64,000 nt of DNA from Piper betle (taxonomy: Eukaryota > Streptophyta > Magnoliopsida > Piperales > Piperaceae), in contig JAURVB010013313.1 in assembly GCA_033002965.1 (NCBI GenBank), positions 1-64,000 on the forward strand, written 5' to 3'. The position numbers and the translations under genes were made by a program. This document shows positions 36,710-48,938 of this stretch, one piece after another. The notes under the pieces were generated by a model, which saw only the letters and a list, made by a program, of their open reading frames with translations, ran no database searches and was not told the origin of the DNA. The stretch's first letter is position 1. Every line of letters starts with the position of its first letter.

Positions 36710-39547
36710 TGTAAAACCCGTGACTCGAGTCAGAGTTTTACGGGAGTGAACCAGTCGGTTCAACTGTCGGTTCGAGTCGAGTCAGCTTCATGGACCGCGA
36801 GCTGAGTCTGAGGCCAGCTGTGAGTTATGAGCGATGAGAGTCATGTATGCTCAAATGTACGATGATAACGCCTAAAAGATGATGAAAAATGGGTTATCAA
36901 GTATGTGGAGGTATGCAGTATTGATTGTTATTTTTATTTGATCGTAGAATAGTTTTAGGCCGAATAACGCATTAGGACGCGTTTGATTATATTCAGGTGG
37001 GTTATTAGTTATAGAGCATGTCATTTGGATGTTATTGTGTTTGTTTTATTTTATAGAATTTTTCCATATTTTTCTAGATTTTTTTAGAATTTATTATGAA
37101 CTAGCTATTATTTTGACTCGAGTAGGAATCGAGTCAATACGTATTTACGAATCTGCCACTAGAGTGAGTTTTCTTCTTCCCCGACCATTCTCACCCAAAC
37201 CCTCGCCGCCCCTCGTGCTTGTCGCCGCCGCCGACGACTCGTACAGCCGCCGATCAACGCCGCCCCGCCCCGCCGTGCAGTCGTCGTGCCGCCACGACCC
37301 ACCCCGGCCACCATCTCGCCGCCACAACGCCGGAATCGCCCCACGAAACCACCTCGGCCGCCGCCACTCCGAGCCGGATTCTGCCGCCGTCCGGGCCGCG
37401 CCGCCGCCGCTGTGGCCCCGACGACCACCCCCTCGCCGTTGCCGACGTTTCCCCATCATCCCGACCGCCGTCGAGGCCGGCCGGAGCCCCGATCGGAGCA
37501 CACCGCCGCCGCCGCCCATTTTCGACACCGTCATCGACGGCCATCGCCGCCTCGGCTGCCTTGTTTGACACCACCATCGGACCAAGCTCGTCGAGCTGGT
37601 GCCGATAGACCCCTCGATTGCCCCGTCCCGAATCGTCGCCGGAAAACCGCCGACACTCGCCGGAAAACCGCCGGAACCGCTGGAAAATTGGATTCGTGGG
37701 AAATTCACCGGATCACCCGCCGAACGCACCCGGTCCAATCTGATCGGACTTCGGACGCCGCTAGGTGCCGAATTCGAGTTTCGAGCCACGAAACGGAAAC
37801 CCTAGCCGTCGCCGATTTTCGACGACGCGAGGTATAATTTATTTTAACTTAATTATTTGAAAGTATTGATTATTAGAATTGCATGCTAGGATTGGTGAAT
37901 TGTGTGTTATAATAATATATATAAATGTAGATTTGATTAAGGATAAAATATGAAATTTGTTTGATTGAGTGGTGTTAAAAATGGAGGCTAAGAAACTAAT
38001 TAGGGTAACTAGGTGATGATCATGATCTAATGCAAACTAGCCTAAGTAGACTTGCTAGAATTGATATAGGTTAATGTGTGTTGATTGATGCGTGATTGTG
38101 TTGATTGTGTGTGCATGCTATAGGATGTGTGATTCATCATGCGGGCGTTAGTTTTTAGCTTGATTGTGTAGGTACGGTGTAGGAGCTCGCCGCCTAGGCG
38201 CGTGGACCCGTTTGGAGCTTCTACCAGGTCCGTTTAGGACTCGTACTCTGTTTTACGCTACTCTATTGTATATTTGATTTATCATGTGCAGGACGAGTTA
38301 AGTGGCGTTTTATCGGATCCCACTTAACTCGGGCCATTTAGCCAACAGTTTTATTTCGGATTAATAACCCTCGAGGATGAGATCCCTCGAGTTTGTTTTC
38401 GAACTTCAGATCCAGCTCACGATGCCTTCGGGCCTATTGTATAAATCCCAACCCAGGCCTATATATATATAGTTTTCGTGTTTTCGGTGAGAGATGGAAT
38501 GAGGGTTACTTGCGGCCACGTCTTCAGATAGGGCGTGTGCCCGGAAGAGCGGGCTCTGGAGCTGGGGAGAACCCACTTCGTTCCCGAAGGATCCGGACAA
38601 CTCCACCTTTGAGTTCCTCAAACCCGGAGAAGTGTGGAGGTTTACGGGTACTGCAATGCAGCGCATGTCTAGACTTGTGGTTCAAAGGGTACTGAAGGCG
38701 ACTGCCTGAGAGTGCTCGGCCTTTGTGCTCAAGGCCAGGAGTAATATGGAAGGTGCAGAGGGCGGTAAGGAATGAAATTTGATGCAAGAAGCGATAGAGA
38801 AATGGCCAAGGTATGAGAATGAGAAAGAAAGGGGGACGCTGTCGACCCGAGGGCGACGGCCCGACGGCGACGGCTCCCGTATGTGCCCTGATGAGAGTTC
38901 TTGAGGAAGTATATGGTTTTGATTCAACAGGAGAGTTTGCTCTCCTGTGCCAGATTGATATTAGTTATTTTCCGGGCCGGTAACACTCGTTACTGACGGT
39001 TTTTCTATATATATGTAGGTGAGGAATGCGAGCGATGAAAGCTGTCAGGACTGCGGAGGAGCAGCACGGAACCGCGCACACATGTACCTACCGCGTGTAA
39101 TGTATAATGATGGTTGTTTAATGCTGTGTGAATGATTATTACAATGTTTTTGTCTTGAATGAATTACTTGTTATGAAACGAACTGATAAATATGACTGAG
39201 TAGGGAGCCTTGGAGTTCAGACTCGGCTCGGGTAAAAACGAATGAGATAATGATTTAATGTCATGGTAGATTGTTAGGTGTTATCGTATTTTCATAAAAT
39301 AGTATATATTTTCTTTTGGTTTTTCATTTGTTGTTTTGTCTTATTTTGCTTGTACATCATAGCATGCATGTAGGACTCCGTTAGAACCCAATCGTTCCCA
39401 TTCATGCATCTCATATTTGCATCTCCATCTTGAAACGCCGAGAGCAGATCCTGGACGGCTTAACCGAACCCAGTAGATTAGCGAACGGTTCGGTCGCCGG
39501 TGACATTTCCGGGTCGGTTCACGGGTGAGCCGAAACGGGGTGTTACA
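36710..39547 (+). mobile_element. Solo LTR nested in the old LTR; target duplication TCTCG
   Basis: It begins TGTAAAACCC and ends GGGGTGTTACA between perfect TCTCG duplications (36705-36709 and 39548-39552). The hairpin (CAGGAGAG/CTCTCCTG) is at 38928-38947 and the GTAAC/GTTAC pair at 38979-38996. The GC-rich island spans about 37195-37800. Its termini and hairpin group it with the copy at 26037-28236. Confidence 0.9.
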
Positions 39548-41021
39548 TCTCGCCTCACTGAAAACTTGATAAAACTATATATAGGTCTGGGAAGGAATTT
39601 ATATAATAGGCCCGAAGGCAACTTGTAGTGGATCTTGTTTTTAAAACATACTTGAGGGATCTAATCCTCGAGGGTTACTAATCTGAAAGATCAATCGATT
39701 AAATGACCCGGGTTAAGTGGGATCTAATAAAATGCCACTTAACTCACCCTGCAAGTAATAAAATAATACACAATAGAGTAGAGCGTAAAACTGGAAACGA
39801 GTCCGAAAGGGACCTGGTAGAAGCTCCAGTCGTGTCCACACACCTAGGCAACGAGCTCCTACTCCGTATCTACACATCAAGATAAATACTAACGCTCAGT
39901 ATAATGCATGAATGTTGCACTCCTCATTAATCCATACAAGACAACATCTATTTACATGCATTTAAATTCAAACTTTAATTCATTATTATCATTCGTTAAC
40001 ATGCATTTAAATTTAAATCAACACCTATTTACAATCACACCCAAATTATAAAAACAATCACAATAAATTTCTATACCTAATCGTCAGTCATGAAGCAATG
40101 GTGACAAGGTTGTGGCCGGCTCGAGTGAGGATCGTGGGGAAGATGGAAGGGAAAAAAAGAAGAAAGAATTTGGGTGAGGAGGATGGTGCGACTGGATGGT
40201 GACAACAACAGAGGTATGGAATAAACAAATGTCAGGGGGAAAGAAAATGAGTGGTCAGGGAGAAAAACGAATGGTCGTCTTGTGACAAAAACTTGACTCA
40301 ACTCGGACTCTACAAAAATAATACTAACTCGGAATAATTCAAAAAATCCAGAAACACAGGAAAAAATCTCATAAAGCATAATACACGCAATATTACAATG
40401 ACATGCTCTATAATTAATAACTCTGTCCAAATTGCCCGTAACGGGTCTTAATGTATTATTTAGCCTAAAAATAATTATATGATCTAATTAAAACAAATAA
40501 AGAAAAATCTGGCATACTCTCGTATATTCTGATAACTCATTCAATTGCTGTCTTACTGGCATTATCATTCTATATTTGCGTACATATAACTCTCATGATT
40601 CATAACACAAGACCGGCCTTGGCTCGGTACGAGTGTTCTGAAATTAACCTGACTAAAAATAACAGTCAAACTGACCTGAAACCCTGACTTGAATCACGGG
40701 TTTTGCATATATAATACAGATGCAAGTACACTCAACTTTAAAAATAGTAGTCAAGATATAGTCCCTTTGTCTACATTCATAACACAGCCAACATTAAGTA
40801 TAAGCAATCCCTTCAAAGTAATATCACTCTCAGTACTTACCTAGAACGTGAAAAACTCTAATTTAGTACGAGCTTATAAAACTTGCCCGTCTAAATATCA
40901 CCGGGTAACTTACTCGGCCTGGTCTGCACAAAAGACAAGGTGAGCCAAACTCGAGTCTCTCCCTCCCATGTGTTAAAAGGCCAACTCGAACGTCGCAAGC
41001 CGCAGCTCAGAGTGTTCGCAT

Positions 41022-43694
41022 ATGGCTTCTTCTCTGCTAATGCGCTCCGCCTTCGTGCGTGCTCACTCTCTCCCTCCAATTCCAATCCGAAAAAAATTGC
41101 AGGATACCCAACACGCGGAATCAAATCCAAAAGCAAGCCGGAGGTCTCTTGTTTTTTTCTTTTAAATAAATACCCAATGACGGTTTGGTTAGCAATTTTT
41201 GTTTTTTTTGTGAATTTTTTTGAAGGGAAATTATATTGAGGACCAGCGAACTTGCTGTGCTGGCTGCCATCTTCAACTTCAGGTTTCTAATTAATTGCAG
41301 TACGGCTTCGTATTTCTTGTTTTGTTGGTTTTGCCCTTATGTTGTCAACTCCCAAAATTAAACTGCAAAGAGCTTTTATGCTTTTGGGTACATGGATTGA
41401 TAGTGGGTCAATAGTGGTTCATGTCATGAAGTAATTAACATCATTTTATGGTCCAATTGTTTTGTCTCCCCCAAAGCAATGCTATCTATTGTTTGTCACA
41501 GTATGTATTATCCTATTAGTATTTATTATCTTCTAATTAATTCAACAATAATGGTGTTTCTTGTTTAAATTTTTTGCCCTGACGCTGTCTATTCCCAAAA
41601 TTAAGCTACAAAAAGCTTTTATGCTTTTGGATACGTGGATTGAAAGTGGGTCAACATTTAGTGTTATGAAGTAATTGGCATCCTTTTATGGGTACCTATT
41701 GCCTAATGTTATACTATTGTTTGTCACAGTACGTATTGTCCAATTGGTTGTCATGAAGTAAGCCAACTCAAGCTCATGTGTTTCTCTACAGAATGAAGCA
41801 ACTCATAATGTCCAATTTAACTCTTTTTTAATGAACCATTGGATTTAACTTCAATGTTCTTTGTGATCATAATTTCATTTTTTTTGAAAATGCGTTTCGT
41901 GATTTTTCTTGTTTTTAAGTGTTTCCAGTCAGTGTTATGGTGTAATAGTATGCCAGTTTATGTAGTGAAGAAATGTATCATCGAAGGAAATAATTTTTTT
42001 CTGTACATGGTTAACACGCCTATTCTAAAGTTGGGATTAGCTAAATGGAACGCTTGGAACTTGATTATAGGCAGTGTCTAAAGGCAAAGTCGGATGTTGG
42101 CAATGCCGGGTTCATTATTAAGCAAATGCCATATCTATGCCAATTTCATAATGTATTTTTAGATCTTTTAAATTTACGATGAATTGTTTTCCATGTAATA
42201 TTAAGCTAGATTTCCTTTCTGCAGCTGTTTAATGGGTAGTGACAATAGACACTTCGTGCACTTTATGCTGTATATACTGCAAAGAAATTATAATCTCGTG
42301 TTGTATATACTGTGAAGAGGAAAGTAAACAATAGACACTTCATGCTTCTTGGGAGGGTTTCACTGGGAATGGTATTTGGCTTTGAACTGCATCTTTGTAC
42401 CATGGATTTTGTGACATCAATTTGAATGTGACCACAATCAATTGATGGTACAAAATCCAATCTTTGATAAGGAACTTTATGATAGAAGAGACAACAATCA
42501 CCATCTAGATTGAGTGTTTTTTATTTTTTTCCTAAGGCTATGGAGCCAAAGCTTTTATTTTTTTAATCTATGTTCTTTTCTTTTTATGTTATACTGCAGT
42601 GGTACAAAGCCAAATTACCTTGGTGTTCAGAAAAAATCTCAAACACTTGCATTATGTCCTGCAACAAAGAATTGTATATCAACTGCTGAAGCGCCTACTG
42701 ATCTTATCCACTATGCTCCTCCATGGTATCTTCCAACTTCTATTCATTATATCTCTAGATATCTGCCTCTCATTTCTCCTCATACCTTCGTATATGGATG
42801 GATTGGTGCTGTTCTAAATTTCTCTTATTCCTTTGGTGACTAGAAGGTAAATCTTGCCGTTATATTTAAGCAATATTTTAAGTTTGAAAGATGTTTGCTC
42901 GGTTCACTATTGTCATTATGTTCTTTTTCATTTCGTTGTTGGGATTTCTTACGGTTCTTGAAAGCCGGCCTAGGGAAATAGCAAAAATACATTTGAATTT
43001 TGATGATAAACGTCACATGTCCTCGCAGATTGTAATTCCTATATTTTAGAATATTTGGCAAAAAATTATTGAAGCGTTTTAGTTGCAGGAATTACAATCC
43101 TGTAGAGGGACGAGGAAAGACAAAACCAGTGAGTAGGAATGATGCAATGGCTGAACTAATTCAAGTGGTATGCAGCTATTAACTTCTCTTCTTTGTGCTA
43201 CAGTACATTCCTACTACTATTTATTTACTGAAGGACATAGGCATAAAAGCCTTTGTGATTGGTTTATGCAGATTAAGTCAGCAAAACCGGATAAATATTC
43301 ACCAGAAATAGTGGAGAAGACAGATGACTACCTACATGTTGAATACAAGAGTCCCATTTTAGGGGTGAGTCCCTTTGAATGCCATACGCACAATTGTAAG
43401 TTTCAGCTATATTCGTTATTGCTTCATGTTCATCAATTGATTTTGTTCCTTCCAGTTTGTGGACGATGTTGAATTTTGGTTCCCTCCTGGTAAGAAATCA
43501 ATTGTTGAGTACAGATCCGCATCTCGCAGTGGAAGCTTTGATTTTGACATCAACCGGAAAAGAATAAAGGCAAGTATGTCTTAGCACTTTATCTACGTAC
43601 AACCACTGAGCTTGACTTGTTAAACACTTCTATATTTCAGGCTTTGCGAATACAGCTAGAGAAGAAAGGTTGGGCATCAGAAAGCGACATATAG
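41022..43694 (+). CDS. DUF1499 family protein, probably plastid-targeted
   Basis: Exons: 41022-41143, 41241-41282, 42600-42725, 43089-43167, 43272-43364, 43456-43569, 43641-43694. They total 630 nt, 209 residues, with all phases agreeing. The start (MASSLLMRSAFVRAHSLPPI) is Ser/Arg-rich and acid-poor like a chloroplast transit peptide. SRRTSELAVLAAIFNF at about 40-55 could be a twin-arginine thylakoid signal; that is inference. The mature part has the DUF1499 hallmarks CPATKNCIST, HYAPPWNYNP, DYLHVEYKSPILG, FVDDVEFWFPPG and VEYRSASRSGSFDFDINRKR. The molecular function of the family is not settled. The intron after exon 6 begins GCAAGT, not GT; it matches the consensus of the rare GC-AG introns and keeps the frame. 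LTR debris ends 315 bp upstream, so the promoter is short or LTR-derived. Confidence 0.92.
41315..41745 (+). repeat. Diverged tandem duplication within intron 2 of the DUF1499 gene
   Basis: About 200 bp at 41315-41520 recur at 41557-41745. Both hold CCCAAAATTAA, AGCTTTTATGCTTTTGG, GTGGGTCAA and CTATTGTTTGTCACAGTA in the same order. It is intronic and no exon is duplicated. Confidence 0.75.
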
Positions 43695-45139
43695 GGATCA
43701 TCACTAGAACTTTCTCCTGCCACTCTGCATGGCACTAATCCTGAGCTCTCTCACCAAGTGAGTGATTCTCTCTGTGGTTCGCTTGCATTCATAAGAACTA
43801 ATTCTGCCAGTAACTACTAACACATTACTGCACTTTATTTGCAATTCTAAGGTATAGATTGTTGTTGCTTCAACAGTGATATTGCAGATGAGGTAAGAAT
43901 TATCCTTTTTGTGAAACATTCCAGTATATTAATTTGAAACCCAGAATTATGCAGTCGTGATCTCACAAGCAAATTGCCTAACACGAAAACCTTCTGTTTT
44001 CAGGTCAAAGTCAATATTGTTGGCTCTCAAATGCCACTCTAATATGCTTCCAGTAAATGATATCTTCGTTCTACAATGATATGTTAACAGAATTCCAGTT
44101 GAAAATGAAAAAGAGAATTGAAAGCTAGATTTTCTCTCACAGTTCAATCATTTGAAAGCATTACTATGTGCAGTTCATTATTGCCCTTCTTTTAGGAGGT
44201 TATGTTCCCACGCAAGGCAGATTGATGCAGCAAATACAGAATTATCCTCAATTGAACTTTAAGTAGTGATTTTTCTTTTACAAATTGTTAGCATTACTAC
44301 TCTTCATTTTGTCATTAGATATTGGATCAAAAAACTGGCTGTTCCCTAGTTGTGATACCGACTATGAATGCAATGCCAATTCAAATTCTGGATCATAGTC
44401 TTCTGGATCACATCACTCTATGCATTAGGGGACGTTCAAAGAAGAAAAAGATTTATGTTCCAAGTAGTATATGCAGGTCTATGACTACTAATTGTAGTGA
44501 TTTCTCTGCGTAAACACAGCTCTTGAATGGTCTCATAATTACTAGCTTTAGACTTGCATCTTCCCGGTTTAGGTATGTCGCTAACTATTGATGTTTCGTT
44601 TACTTGAGATGGAATCATCCATGCCACAATTGATAGAGAAGAGGGAAGCCACTCTTCATAAATTAGCTTGCATTTACTAAACTGCAGGGTAGTTTGGCAA
44701 AATATCGTAAATAATTACGCCTTAAATCTTTCTATCATGCGAATCCGCATTCAGCATTAAGATATACCTATTAATTACAGCTAAAAGTTCTAGCGGCATT
44801 TCACTTGTGTTTAAGGTTCAGGTTAGATGTGGATCATATAAAACCTCATCAGCAGACGCCATCCATTTCATTTAGATTAGTGTCATCAACATCAAGTTTT
44901 CCCACTGCCAGTTGCTCTGCACGTTGAAGGCAAAGACATCGAATATGATATATGTGCAGTCCATAAACCACGTGTATAACTATCCGACCCGAAGTTTCAA
45001 AGTATAATATAATAAGTTAAATTATTTTTTTTAAGTAGATAACCAAGTTAAAGTATATAATTTATTTTTATTTATAAATAATTTTTTAGCCTTATAAGTA
45101 TTATATATAAAATTAAATTGATAAATCTCACAATACTAT
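43695..45139. other. 3' flank of the DUF1499 gene and intergenic sequence
   Basis: The first part is probably the 3' untranslated region. No further gene was recognised. Confidence 0.45.
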
Positions 45140-45499
45140 TTACAAAATATTAATAAAAAATATATTTAGTAACTTCAACTCAATTATTATAGCCAGCAAG
45201 CTTGTTTCTTCATCCTCTAAAGACAGACGTAAATTCTCGTCAACGTTTGCCACAAAAAGGCGCCGCTTTTCCTTAACCGAAGCCATACTCAAACGCTCTG
45301 CATTGCGACATTGGCAGTGTACAATCTGGTTGACCTTCCTTGCCAAAGGCCCTGCCGTCTTTTGTCGGTGCTCGCCATACGGCCCAAACGCTCTGCATAG
45401 AAAGCAAGTGAAACATTCCAAAACTTCAAGAGATTGGGTTGCTCTGTGTGAACTAACTGCAATTGCTATGAACTTCGCCGACCCATTGCCTACTTTCAC
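45140..45499 (-). other. Unrecognised open reading frame, possibly a coding exon
   Basis: A 119-codon frame begins MKVGNGSAKFIAIAVSSHR. Its middle part, from an inner Met, has a normal charged protein composition (MASVKEKRRLFVANVDENL, then SLEDEETSLLA), unlike the AT-rich flanks. The C-terminal end runs into AT-rich sequence and looks non-coding. I do not recognise a family and no splice partner was found. It could be a chance frame or a remnant exon. Confidence 0.2.
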
Positions 45500-46029
45500 G
45501 CAGTTTGGATAAACACATTAGTACACATGATTCATCAAATTAGAAGTAACAATATTTGGTTCAAAACAGGTAACAATACTGGATGGGGACAAGAAAAGCT
45601 AAGCATGGTTAGGTGCCTCTGTGTTACATATCCATGTCATGGGCAGATGGTTCCAAAATGATCTTGACAAGCTTCCAGAAAAGACGGTGGCAATGACATT
45701 GTGCATTTGATATCTCTTTAGCCATGACTAGTCGCCTCTAAATGATTAGTTATGTACTAACATTAAGAATTTATTTTTGGCTGGAGTAAATAATCTCCAT
45801 AAATAACAAGAAAGGAAAAGGGAAGAGAGGCTGGGGAACCGTGTAGTAGTTTGCCTTGGTTGATATTTTATTGCCTGGTCGACTCCTGGCTGGTTCTGCT
45901 CCCTGAGTTGAAGAGACGGTAGCCTGCAGTCTGCAGGCTGCAGGCTGAAGATTCTAGGGAAGATGAAAAGTCTTTAAAGAAAGGTGAATGTAGACGGGAT
46001 CTGATGTGGCTAACTGCCAGGAAAGGATG

Positions 46030-48700
46030 GAGACTTTATGTAAGTAATTTCCTTTCATTTATAATATTTTTATTTAATCCAAATCCGCATCCACCCAATT
46101 AAATAATAAAATATAAACTTTAATATAAAAATATAAAACATAAATAATATTTATAATTTAATTTTGTAAAATATCAATTATTTATATTGAATTACCTCAA
46201 ACCCATATTTTATCCAAATATTTTTTAATATATTATATATTTAAAAAATTTAAACAAAAATATGAACCGACGTTATATCTAATATCTCAACTCATGCCTA
46301 ATTGTGCCTCGGCTGAGTGGGATATCTTCGCACTTAACAAACGGGTGTCCTTTTATGTACATTCGTGAAAATCTTAATTATTAAGCCGGTCTCTTCCGGT
46401 TTAATAAACGGGTGTTTCTTTGCATACGAAAATCTCGCACAGAGACACGCACTTATTAAGTTCAAAGATAATCACTTGGCCATGCTAAAGTTATAGGCAC
46501 AATTAATTAAAAATAGGGTGTGGTTTCAAATTTCTTACCCATAGACATGATTTGCATATGCACTATAACCAGATTCTGATTATGTTTTGGGGCACCATAA
46601 AGCTGATAAATCATGTAAATTCCTAAGGAAATTCACAGAAATTCATAACCGTCTTTAACTTATTATTGGTACATTCAAATCATATTTTTTATATAAGCAA
46701 CACAAACAATTATGTATGTAAATAAAAAAATACAATGAGGTGCCTTTAATCTGTTAGGGTATGCTTATAAGTTCCTGGGTCATCCAATGACAGCTTAATC
46801 ATATGAGATTAATAAATACTTCAATAGAAAGAGGATGTTTGTTGTAGGCAGTATACTACACAGCCAACTAATCCATTCCACTTTATCCTTCCTTTTTATT
46901 TTTTATATAACATCAATAATAAGTTTCAGATATTCCCACACACATTGTGAGTGCCTTCGCCAAATCAACTCCCTTACATCAAAAGTGTTTGAGTTTTTTT
47001 GGACTCATCATATTTTAATTTTTCTTACACTATAATTGATTCTGACCCAAAATAATATTATAGGTCTATTAATACTTATTTAATTTAATAGTATAAATTT
47101 TATTAATTATTTGAAAGCATTTGAATATAATTCTACCCAAATTATACTTTTAAAAATATTGATAGATTTTAATATATTTATAATCGTGCTACTCAAATTA
47201 AAGTTTGTAATTTAATAGTATATGCCTAATTTAGATTTGTATAGATTTTTATTTATTTATTTTTCTATTTATTAATAAAAAAATATTTTTTTCAAAAAGT
47301 AGATATTTATTATTTTTGTTTAAAAATAATATTATATTAAAAAAATAACTTTGTATATTCTTAAAATATATTATTAATAAGATTAAAAATATACCTAGTG
47401 CATTGCGCAAGTAGTTTAATTTAAAACACTCTTCAAATATTGCCAAGTTGTTTTTATTAAACTATTTTTATTAATAAAAGGTAACTAAAAGTATGAGATT
47501 CAACCTATCAAGATATAAATAAAATAAAATAAAATAAATCAACTATTATACTCTATCTTTTTATTTAATTAGAATATATTTAAAATTTAAGTTTATTTTT
47601 AAGATATCAAATCATTAAATTCTATTTGGTTTTTCAACAAAAATTAATCCCCTTATATTAACCTTCCTTACATTATGTTGATTCAGGTCTGATAATAATT
47701 TTATAGGCCCCTTAATATACACATTTAATTTGAAATTATTATTATTGTTTATTGGGAAAGGATTATTGGACTATAATTCTACTTAAGCTAGGAATTTTAA
47801 AAATATTAGTAAATTTTAATATATTTATAATTATACTATCAAATTAAAGTTTGTTAATAATATATACTTAATTTAGATTTTTACAAATTTATATATTTAT
47901 TTCTTATTCACATATTGTTATTTATTATAAAAAAACTTAGAGTATAATTCTATTTGAATTAAAAATCTTTTAAAAAATTCTATTTAGCTATTAAAATTTG
48001 TTACTTATTAAAACTAAAATTACTTTTAATATTTGTATACAATTATATTTTTTGTTAAAATTAAATAAATATTCATTAGTATTGTTTAAAAATAATATTA
48101 AAATATTTTTTTAATTAATGTTGTATATTTTTAATATATATTATTGAAAATTTTCAAATATATCTCATGGCACGAGTCTTTTGCTAATTTATCTATAAAA
48201 TTATGATTCATCTAAGCTACATTATTGCATGACAGGATGGTGACTAGAGTAATAGGAGAGGTGAGACTTGAGTAGAGTTTTACTCACCTCAACCTGTTTG
48301 ATTTTGAGTTTGAGTCGGGTTAATAAGTACTCGAGTCGATTCGAGTTCAAGGAGTTTTATTTATATTTAATGATGAATCTTTTGTATAATTCATATTAAA
48401 ATTTAATTTATAATTAAAATATTTCAACTTGGACATAATTATGCATGAAAAATATTTTAATCATACGTATCTTTATTTAAATTGCTATCATTAAATAATA
48501 TTTTATAATTTAATTATATTTATATATAAAAAATTAAGATAAACATAATTAAAAATCTTATTTTTTATATAAGTATTGAGCTTCGAGTCAAGTTGAATTG
48601 AGAAAATACAAGCTCAGGCACAACTTATTTTAAATTAAGTTAGGTTTCAAATTAAATTTTTTTGAGAATAAATAGGTAATAGATTGACAGGAAAATAAAC
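46030..48700. repeat. AT-rich intergenic region with a diverged pair of about 450-bp repeats
   Basis: The stretches about 46995-47420 and 47680-48190 share order and wording (TTTTAATATATTTATAAT, AAATTAAAGTTTGT, TTTAAAAATAATATTA). Their ends differ slightly: TAGTGCATTGCGCAAGTAG and CTCATGGCACGAGTC, which faintly recall the GC hairpin at Helitron 3' ends. No gene was found. Confidence 0.45.
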
Positions 48701-48938
48701 AAACGAATTAAATAAATCATAATTATTGATTGATCAACGATGGTAAAAGCGTTTTTTACCTGTAAAAATACCAAACTTCCAAACCCATCGGATTTAAGAT
48801 AAAAAAAGGAGTCAAAATGGAAGTGATGGTCACAAACTTGGAGAATCCAAGGGAGGGGTGTAACCGGCGAAGGGAGAGCGTGGCAGGCGTTTTCGTCTTT
48901 TTGAAGGGTTGTGGGTCGGGTTGGAGCGTAGGGAGGTG

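Larger units (their letters stand above)
31888..40707 (-). mobile_element. Old minus-strand LTR split by two younger solo LTRs
   Basis: Family sequence runs at 31888-32470, resumes at 36627-36709 and again at 39548-40707. The joined pieces recreate the order seen in the intact copy at 6849-9785 (GTCAGGATC|CCTCGG and CATCTCTCG|TCTCACTG across the breaks). The hairpin is at 32104-32123. The right end reads GGGTTTTGCA, a mutated GGGTTTTACA. The left end is truncated. It ends 315 bp before the DUF1499 start codon. Confidence 0.85.
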
